A DNA stretch of 64,000 nt from Rhizobium etli 8C-3 (GTDB taxonomy: Bacteria; Pseudomonadota; Alphaproteobacteria; Rhizobiales; Rhizobiaceae), in assembly GCF_001908375.1 (NCBI RefSeq), contig NZ_CP017241.1, forward strand, positions 1,243,001 through 1,307,000, read 5' to 3'. Shown one piece after another: positions 8,238-15,824 of this stretch. Position 1 is the first letter of the stretch; every line of letters starts with the position of its first letter. The notes beneath the pieces were generated by a model. That model saw only the letters and a list, made by a program, of their open reading frames with translations. It made no database searches and was not told where the DNA came from. The position numbers and the translations under genes were made by a program.

Positions 8238-9103
8238 ATTTTTTCTTTTGCGGTTTTGGGATGGTGAAGTTTGCGCCGGCGCTCGGCGATCGCCACCGGC
8301 AGCGCCATGACCAGCGCCATGGAGGCCGAGAGCGAGCGGAAGCCGGCAAAGTCAGCTTCGGCAACCTCAAACCAGCAGGCGGCGCGGGCCGCAAGCGGCG
8401 AGAAAGCCGAATCGGTGATCGCCACGACCGGCACGCCGCGGTCGGCCAACCCTTCGGCCTGGCTGAGGCTGTCGGCAGCATAGGGCGAAAAGCTGGCGGC
8501 GATCGCCGCATCCTTCGGCGTTGCGAATTGCACCATCTCCGGATCGACCCCATTCGGCGAAGCGACGATCTGGTGGCGGATCCCGAGTTTCGAAAGGGCA
8601 TAGGCCATGTGTGCCGTGAGCGGATAGGAGCGGCGTTTCGCTATAAGATATATGGTGTCGGCCGCCGCCAGGATGTCGACGGCCCTGGTGAAGGTTTCCG
8701 TCTCGACGCTCGCCGCCATGCGGTTGATGGATTGGATAGCTGCGGCGATGAAACCGGAAAGCAGGTTGGCATCTTCGTCACCTTCGGATTGCTCCAGCGT
8801 GACGAGGCGCTCCTCGTAGCTCAGCGTCCGGTCCCGCAGCCGCTCGCGGAAAATACTTTGGAGATCGGAGAAGCCCTCATAGCCCAGGTGGCGCGCGAGC
8901 CGCACCAGCGTCGACGGCTGGACGTGCGAAGCCGCCGCGATGCTCGCCGTCGTGCCGAAGGCGATCTCGTCGGGATGGCCGAGCGCAAAGGCGGCGACCT
9001 GGGCCAGCCGCTTCGGCATGCTTGCCTTGCGTTCGATGATCGTGCTGCGCAGGCTTTCGAAATCGCGAGGCACGCGCACAAGTCTCTTGGTGTCGTTATC
9101 CAT
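8231..9103 (-). CDS. iolR: RpiR/MurR-family repressor of inositol catabolism
   Basis: A 290-residue regulator. Residues about 20-95 carry the RpiR helix-turn-helix (RLAQVAAFALGHPDEIAF..., VQPSTLVRLARHLGYEGFSDLQ). Residues about 125-265 form a SIS sugar-phosphate-binding domain (DTIYLIAKRRSYPLTAHMAY, VPVVAITDSAFSPLA). In rhizobia IolR represses iol genes, and a pathway intermediate, probably a phosphorylated one, relieves repression. It is placed directly upstream of iolC with 92 bases between and divergent from the dehydrogenase at 9313, the usual rhizobial order. Candidate operators lie on both sides of it, which suggests autorepression as well. Confidence 0.9.
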   Translation of the reverse strand: MDNDTKRLVRVPRDFESLRSTIIERKASMPKRLAQVAAFALGHPDEIAFGTTASIAAASHVQPSTLVRLARHLGYEGFSDLQSIFRERLRDRTLSYEERLVTLEQSEGDEDANLLSGFIAAAIQSINRMAASVETETFTRAVDILAAADTIYLIAKRRSYPLTAHMAYALSKLGIRHQIVASPNGVDPEMVQFATPKDAAIAASFSPYAADSLSQAEGLADRGVPVVAITDSAFSPLAARAACWFEVAEADFAGFRSLSASMALVMALPVAIAERRRKLHHPKTAKEKME

Positions 9104-9121
9104 GCGGGCGGTCCATCGGAT

Positions 9122-9135
9122 GAAACAAATATTCC
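9122..9135. promoter_or_regulatory. candidate IolR operator close to the iolR start (one mismatch)
   Basis: GAAACAAATATTCC differs at one base from GGAA-N6-TTCC and shares ATTCCA with the site before iolC. It lies 19 bases upstream of the iolR ATG, where a bound repressor would block iolR itself. Confidence 0.4.
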
Positions 9136-9263
9136 ATATTTGAAAAGCATAAATGATTTCGCTTTTCGATCCTAACTGTTTTTAATCCACCGGAATCGAA
9201 GGTTTTTGAACATGTTCGACGTCAACTGACGCAAATGAGGCGGTCGTATCGTCTTGTCAAAAC

Positions 9264-9277
9264 GGTCCAGATATTCC
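9264..9277. promoter_or_regulatory. candidate IolR operator upstream of the divergent dehydrogenase
   Basis: GGTCCAGATATTCC matches GGAA-N6-TTCC with two mismatches in the left half and has the same right half (ATTCCA) as the other two sites. It sits 36 bases before the ATG at 9313, within the expected promoter. It is weaker than the iolC site. Confidence 0.35.
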
Positions 9278-9312
9278 AAAAATCATGACGGACATGGAGG
9301 AGAGGACGGAAA

Positions 9313-10428
9313 ATGAAGCCACTCGGCATCGGTTTGATCGGCACCGGATATATGGGCAAGTGCCACGCGCTGGCCTGGAATGCGGTGAAGACCGTCTTTG
9401 GTGACGTCGAGCGTCCAAGGCTCGTGCATCTCGCCGAAGCCAACGCAGACCTGGCGAATTCGCGCGCCGCCGAATTCGGTTTCGAAAAGGCGACGGCCGA
9501 CTGGAAAGTGCTGATCGCCGATCCGGAAATCGATGTCGTCTCGGTTACCACACCCAACCAGTTCCATGCCGAAATGGCGATTGCGGCGCTCGAGGCCGGA
9601 AAACATGTGTGGTGCGAAAAGCCAATGGCTCCCGCCTATGCCGATGCCGAGCACATGGTGAAAACGGCGAGGGCTTCCGGCAAGGTGGCCGTTCTCGGAT
9701 ACAACTATATCCAGAACCCGGTCATGCGGCACATCAAGACGCTGATCGGCGAGGGTGCGATCGGCGCCGTCAACCACATCCGCGTCGAGATGGATGAGGA
9801 TTTCATGGCCGATCCGGACGGCCTCTTCTATTGGAAGAGCGAATTGTCTTCCGGTTACGGTGCGCTTGACGACTTCGCCGTACATCCGCTCTCGCTGCTG
9901 TGGTATCTCTTCGGTCACGTCGAAGCGGTTATTGCCGACATGGTGAAACCTTATGCCGACCGCCCGCTCAAGGAAGGCGGTCGCCGTGCGGTCGAAAATC
10001 ACGATGGCGCAAACGTGCTGATGCGTCTTGGCGGCGGCATCTCCGCCGTACTGATGGCAAACCGTGCCGCCTGGGGGCGCAAGGGCCGCATCGCAATGCA
10101 GATTTTTGGATCGAAAGGATCGATCGCCTACGATCAGGAACGCATGAACGAATTCGAGCTCTATCGGGCAGAGGGCCGCAGCACGGAGCAGGGCTTCCGC
10201 AAGATCCTCGCAGCGCCCGCCCACCAGCCTTACGACCGCTTCATTCCAGCCCCCGGCCATGGCCTTGGCTTCAACGACCTGAAGATCATCGAATGCCGCG
10301 AGCTGATCGGCGCCATTTCCGGTCAGCCGTCGTCCTTGGTCACGTTCGAAGACGGTCTCAGGATAGAGAGGTCGGTGCATGCCATGGCACAGTCCTTCCA
10401 CGAGCGCCGCTGGATCGAGATCGGCTGA
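9313..10428 (+). CDS. iolY: Gfo/Idh/MocA-family dehydrogenase, probably inositol-related
   Basis: A 371-residue NAD(P)-dependent oxidoreductase. The Rossmann start GIGLIGTGYMGKCHALAW (residues 5-22), SVTTPNQFHAEMAIAALEAG and CEKPMA with the catalytic-type lysine near 100 define the family. The C-terminal alpha/beta domain has DDFAVHPLSLLWYLFG, the usual substrate-site histidine block. It is divergent from iolR, and the same arrangement in Sinorhizobium meliloti carries iolY, needed for scyllo-inositol use. The symbol rests on that context, not on a sequence search. AGGAGAGGACGGAAA precedes the ATG. Substrate could also be another cyclitol. Confidence 0.85.
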   Translation: MKPLGIGLIGTGYMGKCHALAWNAVKTVFGDVERPRLVHLAEANADLANSRAAEFGFEKATADWKVLIADPEIDVVSVTTPNQFHAEMAIAALEAGKHVWCEKPMAPAYADAEHMVKTARASGKVAVLGYNYIQNPVMRHIKTLIGEGAIGAVNHIRVEMDEDFMADPDGLFYWKSELSSGYGALDDFAVHPLSLLWYLFGHVEAVIADMVKPYADRPLKEGGRRAVENHDGANVLMRLGGGISAVLMANRAAWGRKGRIAMQIFGSKGSIAYDQERMNEFELYRAEGRSTEQGFRKILAAPAHQPYDRFIPAPGHGLGFNDLKIIECRELIGAISGQPSSLVTFEDGLRIERSVHAMAQSFHERRWIEIG

Positions 10429-10513
10429 CGGGCAAGATCGCTTCCTGTTGACGGCGCCAAGGGCGGGGGCTACGTCTCGCCTTCATAACAACACTGCTTC
10501 TGGGAGTGGGATC

Positions 10514-11731
10514 GTGACGGACAGACTGGTAATCATCGGTGCGGGGCAGGCGGGCTTTGCGATGGCCGCAAAGCTGCGCGCGCTGCACGACACCCGCCCA
10601 ATCACCATTATCGGGGCCGAGGACGTTCTGCCTTACCAGCGGCCGCCGCTTTCGAAGAAATACCTGCTCGGCGAGATGACCTTCGACCGCCTGCTGTTCC
10701 GCCCCGAGCACTGGTACCCGGACAATAATGTCGAAATCCGCCTCGCGACCTGGGTCGAGCAGATCGACCGCGACAAGAAGCAGGTCGCATTGCAGGACGG
10801 TTCGATCCTTGACTACGGCACGCTGGCGCTGACAACGGGTTCGACGCCGCGCAGGCTGCCGGCAGCCGTCGGCGGCGACCTTGACGGCGTCTATGTCGCC
10901 CGCGACAAGCGCGATGCGGATCTTCTCGCCGATGAGATGCGGCCCGGCCGGCGCGTCCTTATTATAGGCGGCGGTTATATCGGTCTCGAAGCGGCAGCCG
11001 TTGCGCGCTACCGCGGTCTCGAAGTGACCGTCATCGAAATGGCCGACCGCATTCTCCAGCGCGTTGCCGCCAAGGAAACCGCCGACATCATCCGCGCGAT
11101 CCACGAGAGCCATGATGTCGTGATCCGCGAAAGGACCGGGCTTAAGCGTCTCGTCGGCAGGGATGGGCATGTTTGCGGCGCTGAGCTCTCTGACGGCTCG
11201 ATGATCGAGATCGATTTCGCCGTCGTCGGCATCGGCGTCGTGCCGAACGACCAACTGGCAAAGGAAGCCGGTCTTGACGTTGCCAACGGCATTCTCGTCA
11301 ACGAATTCGCCCGCACTTCCGACCCCTCGATCTTTGCCGCCGGCGATTGCGCCGTACAACCCTGGCAGGATGGGCAGATAAGGCTCGAGTCTGTGCAGAA
11401 TGCCGTCGACCAGGCTGAAGCCGCCGCTGCGGTCATCGCTGGCGGTCTTTCACCCTATGACCCGAAGCCGTGGTTCTGGTCCGATCAGTATGACGTGAAG
11501 CTGCAGATCGCCGGCTTCAACCTCGGCTACGACGAAACCCTTCTGCGCCCCGGCACCCGCGAAGGCGCGCATTCCATCTGGTATTTCAGGAACGGCCAGT
11601 TCATCGCCGTCGACGCGATCAATGATGCAAAGGCCTATGTGACGGGCAAGAAGCTGCTGGAAACAGGAATCAATCCCGACAAGGCAGTGCTGGCAGACGC
11701 GGCGGCCGATCTCAAGCAGTTGCTGGCTTGA
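10514..11731 (+). CDS. FAD-dependent ferredoxin/rubredoxin reductase-type oxidoreductase
   Basis: A 405-residue flavoprotein. It shows the FAD-binding GAGQAGFAMAAKLRA at the N-terminus, a second NAD(H)-binding GGGYIGLEAAAVARYRG near residue 155, and FAAGDCAVQP near 275, the flavin-contacting segment of the family. The tail (from about 320, WFWSDQYDVKLQIAGF) is the reductase C-terminal domain of ferredoxin reductases that serve P450s and ring oxygenases. GTG at 10514 is chosen because GGGAG precedes it; an upstream ATG at 10379 would overlap the dehydrogenase by 50 bases. No partner ferredoxin or oxygenase gene is nearby, so the electron acceptor is unknown. Confidence 0.88.
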   Translation: MTDRLVIIGAGQAGFAMAAKLRALHDTRPITIIGAEDVLPYQRPPLSKKYLLGEMTFDRLLFRPEHWYPDNNVEIRLATWVEQIDRDKKQVALQDGSILDYGTLALTTGSTPRRLPAAVGGDLDGVYVARDKRDADLLADEMRPGRRVLIIGGGYIGLEAAAVARYRGLEVTVIEMADRILQRVAAKETADIIRAIHESHDVVIRERTGLKRLVGRDGHVCGAELSDGSMIEIDFAVVGIGVVPNDQLAKEAGLDVANGILVNEFARTSDPSIFAAGDCAVQPWQDGQIRLESVQNAVDQAEAAAAVIAGGLSPYDPKPWFWSDQYDVKLQIAGFNLGYDETLLRPGTREGAHSIWYFRNGQFIAVDAINDAKAYVTGKKLLETGINPDKAVLADAAADLKQLLA

Positions 11732-11813
11732 GATCACGGCATTGTTTTCTCCCGGGTGGAAGCTGAAAAAGCGCTTGCTTCACCTGCGGAATGACTCTAT
11801 CAGGGCTCCCACC

Positions 11814-11904
11814 GGAGAGGTGGCCGAGTGGTCGAAGGCGCTCCCCTGCTAAGGGAGTATACGTCAAAAGCGTATCGAGGGTTCGAATCCCTTCCTCTCC
11901 GCCA
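11814..11904 (+). tRNA. tRNA-Ser (GCT)
   Basis: A seven-pair acceptor stem joins GGAGAGG (11814-11820) and CCTCTCC (11894-11900), followed by discriminator G and an encoded CCA. The anticodon loop CTGCTAA gives anticodon GCT. A long variable arm (TACGTC...) and GGTTCGAATCC T-arm are present, as expected for a class II serine tRNA. An insertion sequence begins 20 bases downstream. Confidence 0.97.
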
Positions 11905-11923
11905 CCAAGCAATTGGTGTCCGA

Positions 11924-13222
11924 TGTCCGACCCGGAGACATCGGTAACAGATCGTACCTAAGACATGGGTGACAACCTCGTGCCGAACGGGTTGTCGATG
12001 GTTTGCAAGGTCCTCTGCTCCAGGTCGATATATCCCAGATCATACTGCATGAAGCTGACGAGCCAAATACCGTCGTCGACTTCCTTGAGTCCCAGTTTCT
12101 GTCCTGCCAGCACGGTCGAGATGTTGACCTTCTTGCGGTAGATGCAGATGCGGCCGCAATTGGTCACCAGCGCATCGCGATCGTGGAAGGGGTAGTCGAT
12201 CTCCGGCAGGCCCTGATAGGGGCGTGACGAAGCGACGTAGAGATCTGCCGGCACCTTCATGTTGAGCGCCTCGTGCGGCCGCTCCTGATTGAATTCGCTG
12301 ACGAAAGCGTCGAAGCGGGCCTGCTGCTGGAGGATGTTTTTGCCCGGTGGTCTGGTCGCCTCTTTCTTCAGCGTCAGGTGCATGCGCTCATGCCGGCCGT
12401 TTTCTTGGGGACGGCCCGGCCTGATGCGCTCCAGCGTGATCCCGAGCCTCAGCCACCACACCGACAGCTTCGACAGATTGTAGAGCCCGTTGGGGCTGGC
12501 GAACGGCAAGCCGTTGTCGCTGCGGATCGCCGTCGGCAGGCCGCATTCCGTAAACAGCCGCCGGAACGCGTCGAAGACAGCCCGTTCTCGTGTCGATTCA
12601 AAGGCTTCGCAGGCGAGAAGATAACGTGACGCCTGGTCGGTGACCGTCAGCGGGTAACAGTATCGGCCATCGCCGAGCTTGAACTCGCCCTTGAAGTCGG
12701 CACACCACAGATCGTTCGGCAGTAATGCCTGTGACAAGGCTGTCCCTTCGGCTCGATGTCGTTGCCGCTTGCGGGCATGGGCGACCAGACCATGTCGATC
12801 GAGAACGGCATGCACCGTACTCTTCGACGGCACGCGCACATCGCCGGCCAGGCGCTTCACCAAAAGCTCCCTGATCTTCCTGGCACCCCAATGCGGCTTG
12901 CTCTTCTTGCACGAGACGATCATCGCCTCGACCGGCTCAGGCAGCTGGTTGGCATAACGCACCGGCCGTCGAGACCGATCCGTCAGTGCCTCCAGGCCGT
13001 CGTCCTTATAGCGATTGAAGATTTTGTAGCCGGTCTTGCGCGAGATGCCGAATGCACGGCACACATCGCTCATGCCTTCGCCCTCTAATAGCCGGGCGAC
13101 AAATCGTAGACGTTCCTCCATCACCGAAGTCTCTTTCCACGGCATCAACACCTCCCGCCAAAAAGCGAAAAGTGTCACCCATGTCTCCGGTACAAAACGT
13201 CACCTATCTCTCAGGTCGGGCA
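11924..13222. mobile_element. IS481-family insertion sequence, apparently complete
   Basis: About 1.3 kb carrying one intact transposase on the minus strand. The outer ends are related inverted sequences of about 50 bases: the left end begins TGTCCGACCCGGAGACAT at 11924 and the right end is the complement of TGCCCGACCTGAGAGATA ending at 13222. Each end contains two copies of an AGACATnGGTnACA-like 14-mer 25 bases apart (11936 and 11961 on the left; the complements at 13173 and 13198 on the right). The element lies just after tRNA-Ser and directly abuts a decayed second copy. Exact ends and target duplication cannot be fixed by eye because the tandem copy confuses the right border. Confidence 0.85.
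11958..13145 (-). CDS. IS481-family transposase
   Basis: A 395-residue transposase. Residues 10-60 are a helix-turn-helix (RLRFVARLLEGEGMSDVCRA, GISRKTGYKIFNRY), and 60-135 a second helix-turn-helix segment. The DDE integrase core follows, with Asp150 (DLWCADFKGEF), Asp210 (AIRSDNGLPF) and Glu248 (GRPQENGRHERMH), all retained. The C-terminal part (300-395) is the IS481-type tail. The start at 13145 (MPWKETSVMEERL) is preceded by GGGAGGTGTTG. The frame is intact, so the copy may be active. Integrase-core transposases cut and join element ends to target DNA. Confidence 0.93.
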   Translation of the reverse strand: MPWKETSVMEERLRFVARLLEGEGMSDVCRAFGISRKTGYKIFNRYKDDGLEALTDRSRRPVRYANQLPEPVEAMIVSCKKSKPHWGARKIRELLVKRLAGDVRVPSKSTVHAVLDRHGLVAHARKRQRHRAEGTALSQALLPNDLWCADFKGEFKLGDGRYCYPLTVTDQASRYLLACEAFESTRERAVFDAFRRLFTECGLPTAIRSDNGLPFASPNGLYNLSKLSVWWLRLGITLERIRPGRPQENGRHERMHLTLKKEATRPPGKNILQQQARFDAFVSEFNQERPHEALNMKVPADLYVASSRPYQGLPEIDYPFHDRDALVTNCGRICIYRKKVNISTVLAGQKLGLKEVDDGIWLVSFMQYDLGYIDLEQRTLQTIDNPFGTRLSPMS

Positions 13223-13252
13223 CGACCCGGAGACATCGGTAACAGAACGTAC

Positions 13253-13793
13253 CTAACACATGGGTGACAACCTCGTGCCGAACGGGTTGTCGATGGTTTG
13301 CAAGGTCCTCTGTTCCAGGGCAGATCATAGTGCATGAAGCTGACGAGCCGAATGCCGTCGCCGACTTCCCTGAGTCCCAGTTTCTGGCTGGCTGGCACGG
13401 TCGAGATGTTGATCTTCTTGCGATCGATGCAGATGCGACCGCAATGGGTCACCAGCGCATCGCGATCGTGGAAGGGGTGATCGATCTCCGGCAGACCCTG
13501 ATAAATGCGTGACCAAGCGGGGCGGAGATCTGCCGGCACGTCATCGAAAGCGCCCCCCGTGCGGCCGCTCCTGATAGCATTCGCTGACGAATGCATCCAA
13601 GCGGGCCTGCTGCTGGAGGATGTTGTTGCCGAATGGTCTGGTCGCCTCCGTCTTCAGCGTCAGGTGCATGCGCTGATGGGCTCCTGCGTGATTTGCCGAG
13701 CCTCAGCCGCCACACCGACAGTTTTAGACAGATTGTAGAGCCCGTTGGGGCTGGCGAACGGCAAGCCGTTGTCGCTGCGGATCGCCGCCGGCA
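13253..13793 (-). pseudogene. IS481 transposase remnant (C-terminal and central parts, frameshifted)
   Basis: Read on the minus strand, GLPEIDHPFHDRDALVT and CGRICIDRKKINISTV match the C-terminal portion of the intact transposase nearby. LKLSVWRLRLG and parts of the DNGLPFASPNG region appear in a different frame. The segment spelling the ...ERIRPGRPQENGRHERM catalytic glutamate region has lost bases, and everything upstream of the central Asp motif is missing beyond 13793. The gene is therefore dead. Confidence 0.85.
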
Positions 13794-14110
13794 AACCAGG
13801 GCATCCAGCCGAGCATGAGCCGCGTCGATAATCCTACGATGATGCGAGGCCAAAAAATCCATGAGGACCCTGAAGCAGGAGGAGGTGGATGGTCAGGCGT
13901 ATCGCGGCCTGGACGATGAAAGGACCAGGATCGGCGAATTCTCCGAGGCGGTCTGCAACAGGCAGCGCCTGGCCCTCGACTATCTCGCGCCGGAGCTTAC
14001 GGAACCGGTCTCATCAACTAGGGCCAGAGACACCAAATGCAATTCACAGCCGGGATAACTGTTACTGACTGCTGTCTCACCAAAGGACGGGGCCTATCAC
14101 GTGTCCTGTA
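13794..14110 (+). pseudogene. IS3-family OrfB C-terminal fragment
   Basis: On the plus strand GIQPSMSRVDNP followed, after a one-base deletion near 13840, by RTLKQEEVDGQAYRGLDD, ARIGEF-like RIGEFSEAV and CNRQRLALDYLAPE matches the end of the IS3-type DDE transposase (usual wording SMSR..NPYDNAxAESFMKTLKxEE...YNRQRLHSALDYLSP). The catalytic glutamate region is damaged by the frameshift and the rest of the gene is absent. It is lodged within the decayed IS481 copy, marking a second insertion followed by deletion. Confidence 0.75.
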
Positions 14111-14138
14111 GAAAACGTCACCCATCTCAGGTCGGGCA

Positions 14139-14670
14139 GAAAAATCTCGAAAATCGGTTCGGTCTGCTCTTGGCCAAAACGCGTCCCGTGTAATCGAATC
14201 TCTCCGGGCCAGAATCGCCTGAAGAGAATCAATCCTCATCCGAAAGTGATTCCTGCAGAGGGGCATCGTCAATTCGGGTGTTCCTTCATCCGCGGCCGCA
14301 TTGCGGGGCCGTCATAAAGTCCGCCGAATCTGGCTGGAAATTGGTATCAATGCGGCACAGGATGGGTCGTGCAATAGGCGCGAGGCGATGCTAAACCCCT
14401 GCAAAAGCGGCAGTTTCTTAACAAACCATAAAGAAATGCGGCGGCGCCTGCCCAACTTGTGGCCTTTCAGCAACAGGACGCCGGTAAGGCTGATGCAAAT
14501 ACCACAAAGGAGTAAGTTGGTGATTGCGTGACAGGCGCGGTCTTGTATTTTCAACCTCGGAAGCGAGGGCGGTTGATCGTCCGACTTCTTGAAACATGGG
14601 GATGGGGCAGGGAACGCTGCTCAAGGCGAAAAATCCCAGACCCGATCGAAACTTTGAATTGGAGGTCACT
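14139..14670. other. non-coding region upstream of the porin gene
   Basis: 532 bases with no convincing coding frame. Short frames on both strands lack ribosome binding sites and family features. The stretch nearest the porin is its leader, ending in AATTGGAGGTCACT before the ATG. The porin is likely very highly expressed, so a strong promoter and a long leader are expected here. I cannot pick out a single convincing -35/-10 pair by eye. Confidence 0.5.
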
Positions 14671-15726
14671 ATGAACATCAAGAGCCTTCTTCTCGGCTCC
14701 GCTGCTGCTCTCGCAGTAGTTTCCGGTGCTCAGGCCGCTGACGCTATCGTCGCTGCTGAGCCGGAACCGGTTGAATACGTTCGCGTCTGCGACGCTTACG
14801 GCACCGGCTACTTCTACATCCCGGGCACGGAAACCTGCCTGAAGATCGAAGGCTACATCCGCTTCCAGGTTGATTGGTCTGCTGGTGACATCGCTGACAA
14901 CGGCGGCGGCGAAGACTGGTCGGCCCGTACCCGCGGTCAGGTTGCCTTCACGGCGAAGAGCGACACTGAATACGGTCCGCTCACCGGCGTTATCGTTTAC
15001 CAGGCGAACTTCCGCCCGAACGGTGTTGCCAACAGCCAGGCTGATCAGAACGACACGGTAATCGACGAAGCCTACATCGATATCGCAGGCTTCCGCGTTG
15101 GTAAGTTCGTCAACTGGTGGGATAACGACTTCTCCGGTGAAACGGAAGTCATCAACAACAACACCAACTTCAACGCGATCCGTTACCAGTACGACTCTGG
15201 CGACTTCTACGCCGGTATCGCTGTTGAAGAGCTGACCCGTACCGGTCTGGGTAACGACAACGGTGGCAACAACGTCGGTATCGACGCTGCTGTCGGCGGC
15301 AAGTTCGGCGCCATCAGCTGGGAACTTCTCGCTGGCTACGACCTCGACCGCGCCGACGGTGCTGTCCGCGGCATCATCTACGCAGACATCGGCCCGGGCA
15401 CCTTCGGTCTTGCCGGCGTATATGCCAGCGGCCCGAGCGACTACTACGACAACGGCGAATGGGCGATCGCTGCTCAGTACGCTGTCAAGGCAACTGACAA
15501 GTTCACCATCACCCCGGCTGTTCAGTACACCGACAACATCGACATCGACGCCGATGAAGATTTCGACGGTGGCAGCGAATGGCGCGCTGGCGTTACGCTC
15601 GACTATGAAATCGTCGAGAACCTGACGACGAAGGTGACCGTTAACTACATCAGCCAGGACCACGACAACGGCGATGAAGACGAAGACGGCGTAACGGGCT
15701 TCTTCCGCCTGCAGCGTTCGTTCTAA
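14671..15726 (+). CDS. ropA: outer membrane porin (RopA type)
   Basis: A 351-residue outer-membrane general porin of the alphaproteobacterial porin_2 family, forming a trimeric 16-strand barrel for small hydrophilic solutes. A signal peptide (MNIKSLLLGSAAALAVVSGA, cleavage after QAA near residue 22) is followed by the family N-terminus EPVEYVRVCDAYGTGYFYIPGTETCLKIEGYIRF, with the characteristic cysteine pair. The protein ends in phenylalanine (RLQRSF), the outer-membrane insertion signature. A strong site (TTGGAGGTCACT) precedes the ATG. Codon use is more biased (GGT, GCT, CGT, AAC) than in neighbouring genes, consistent with high expression. A strong terminator follows. Confidence 0.93.
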   Translation: MNIKSLLLGSAAALAVVSGAQAADAIVAAEPEPVEYVRVCDAYGTGYFYIPGTETCLKIEGYIRFQVDWSAGDIADNGGGEDWSARTRGQVAFTAKSDTEYGPLTGVIVYQANFRPNGVANSQADQNDTVIDEAYIDIAGFRVGKFVNWWDNDFSGETEVINNNTNFNAIRYQYDSGDFYAGIAVEELTRTGLGNDNGGNNVGIDAAVGGKFGAISWELLAGYDLDRADGAVRGIIYADIGPGTFGLAGVYASGPSDYYDNGEWAIAAQYAVKATDKFTITPAVQYTDNIDIDADEDFDGGSEWRAGVTLDYEIVENLTTKVTVNYISQDHDNGDEDEDGVTGFFRLQRSF

Positions 15727-15758
15727 TCTAGTCTGATCTGACTTCGGTCAAATCGTGA

Positions 15759-15787
15759 AGCCCGGCTTTCGAGCCGGGCTTTTGCTT
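15759..15787 (+). terminator. rho-independent terminator of the porin gene
   Basis: A perfect nine-pair stem AGCCCGGCT/AGCCGGGCT (15759-15767 and 15772-15780) with a TTCG tetraloop, followed by TTTTGCTTTG, lies 32 bases after the ropA stop. Confidence 0.9.
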
Positions 15788-15824
15788 TGCAGGTGTCTGC
15801 TTCCGGCGGTACCGGGACGGACCT

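Larger units (their letters stand above)
13223..14138. mobile_element. decayed tandem copy of the IS481 element, with IS3 insertion scar
   Basis: The left end (GACCCGGAGACATCGGTAAC at 13224) and the first 550 bases are near-identical to the neighbouring intact copy and in the same orientation. The right end survives as AAAACGTCACC...GGTCGGGCA at 14112-14138. The middle is broken by deletions and frameshifts, and about 320 bases (13794-14110) are replaced by an IS3-family remnant. The total is about 380 bases shorter than the intact element. It cannot transpose alone but its ends might still be used by the intact transposase. Confidence 0.8.

Noticed and set aside
11814..14138. Genomic island inserted at tRNA-Ser
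   Set aside because: Only insertion sequences follow the tRNA. There is no tyrosine recombinase, no repeated tRNA 3' end at a distance, and the next genes (porin, hydrolase, dapA) are core.
14301..14554. Small frames upstream of the porin on both strands
   Set aside because: No ribosome binding sites, no family features, and they overlap each other; the stretch is better read as leader and promoter.
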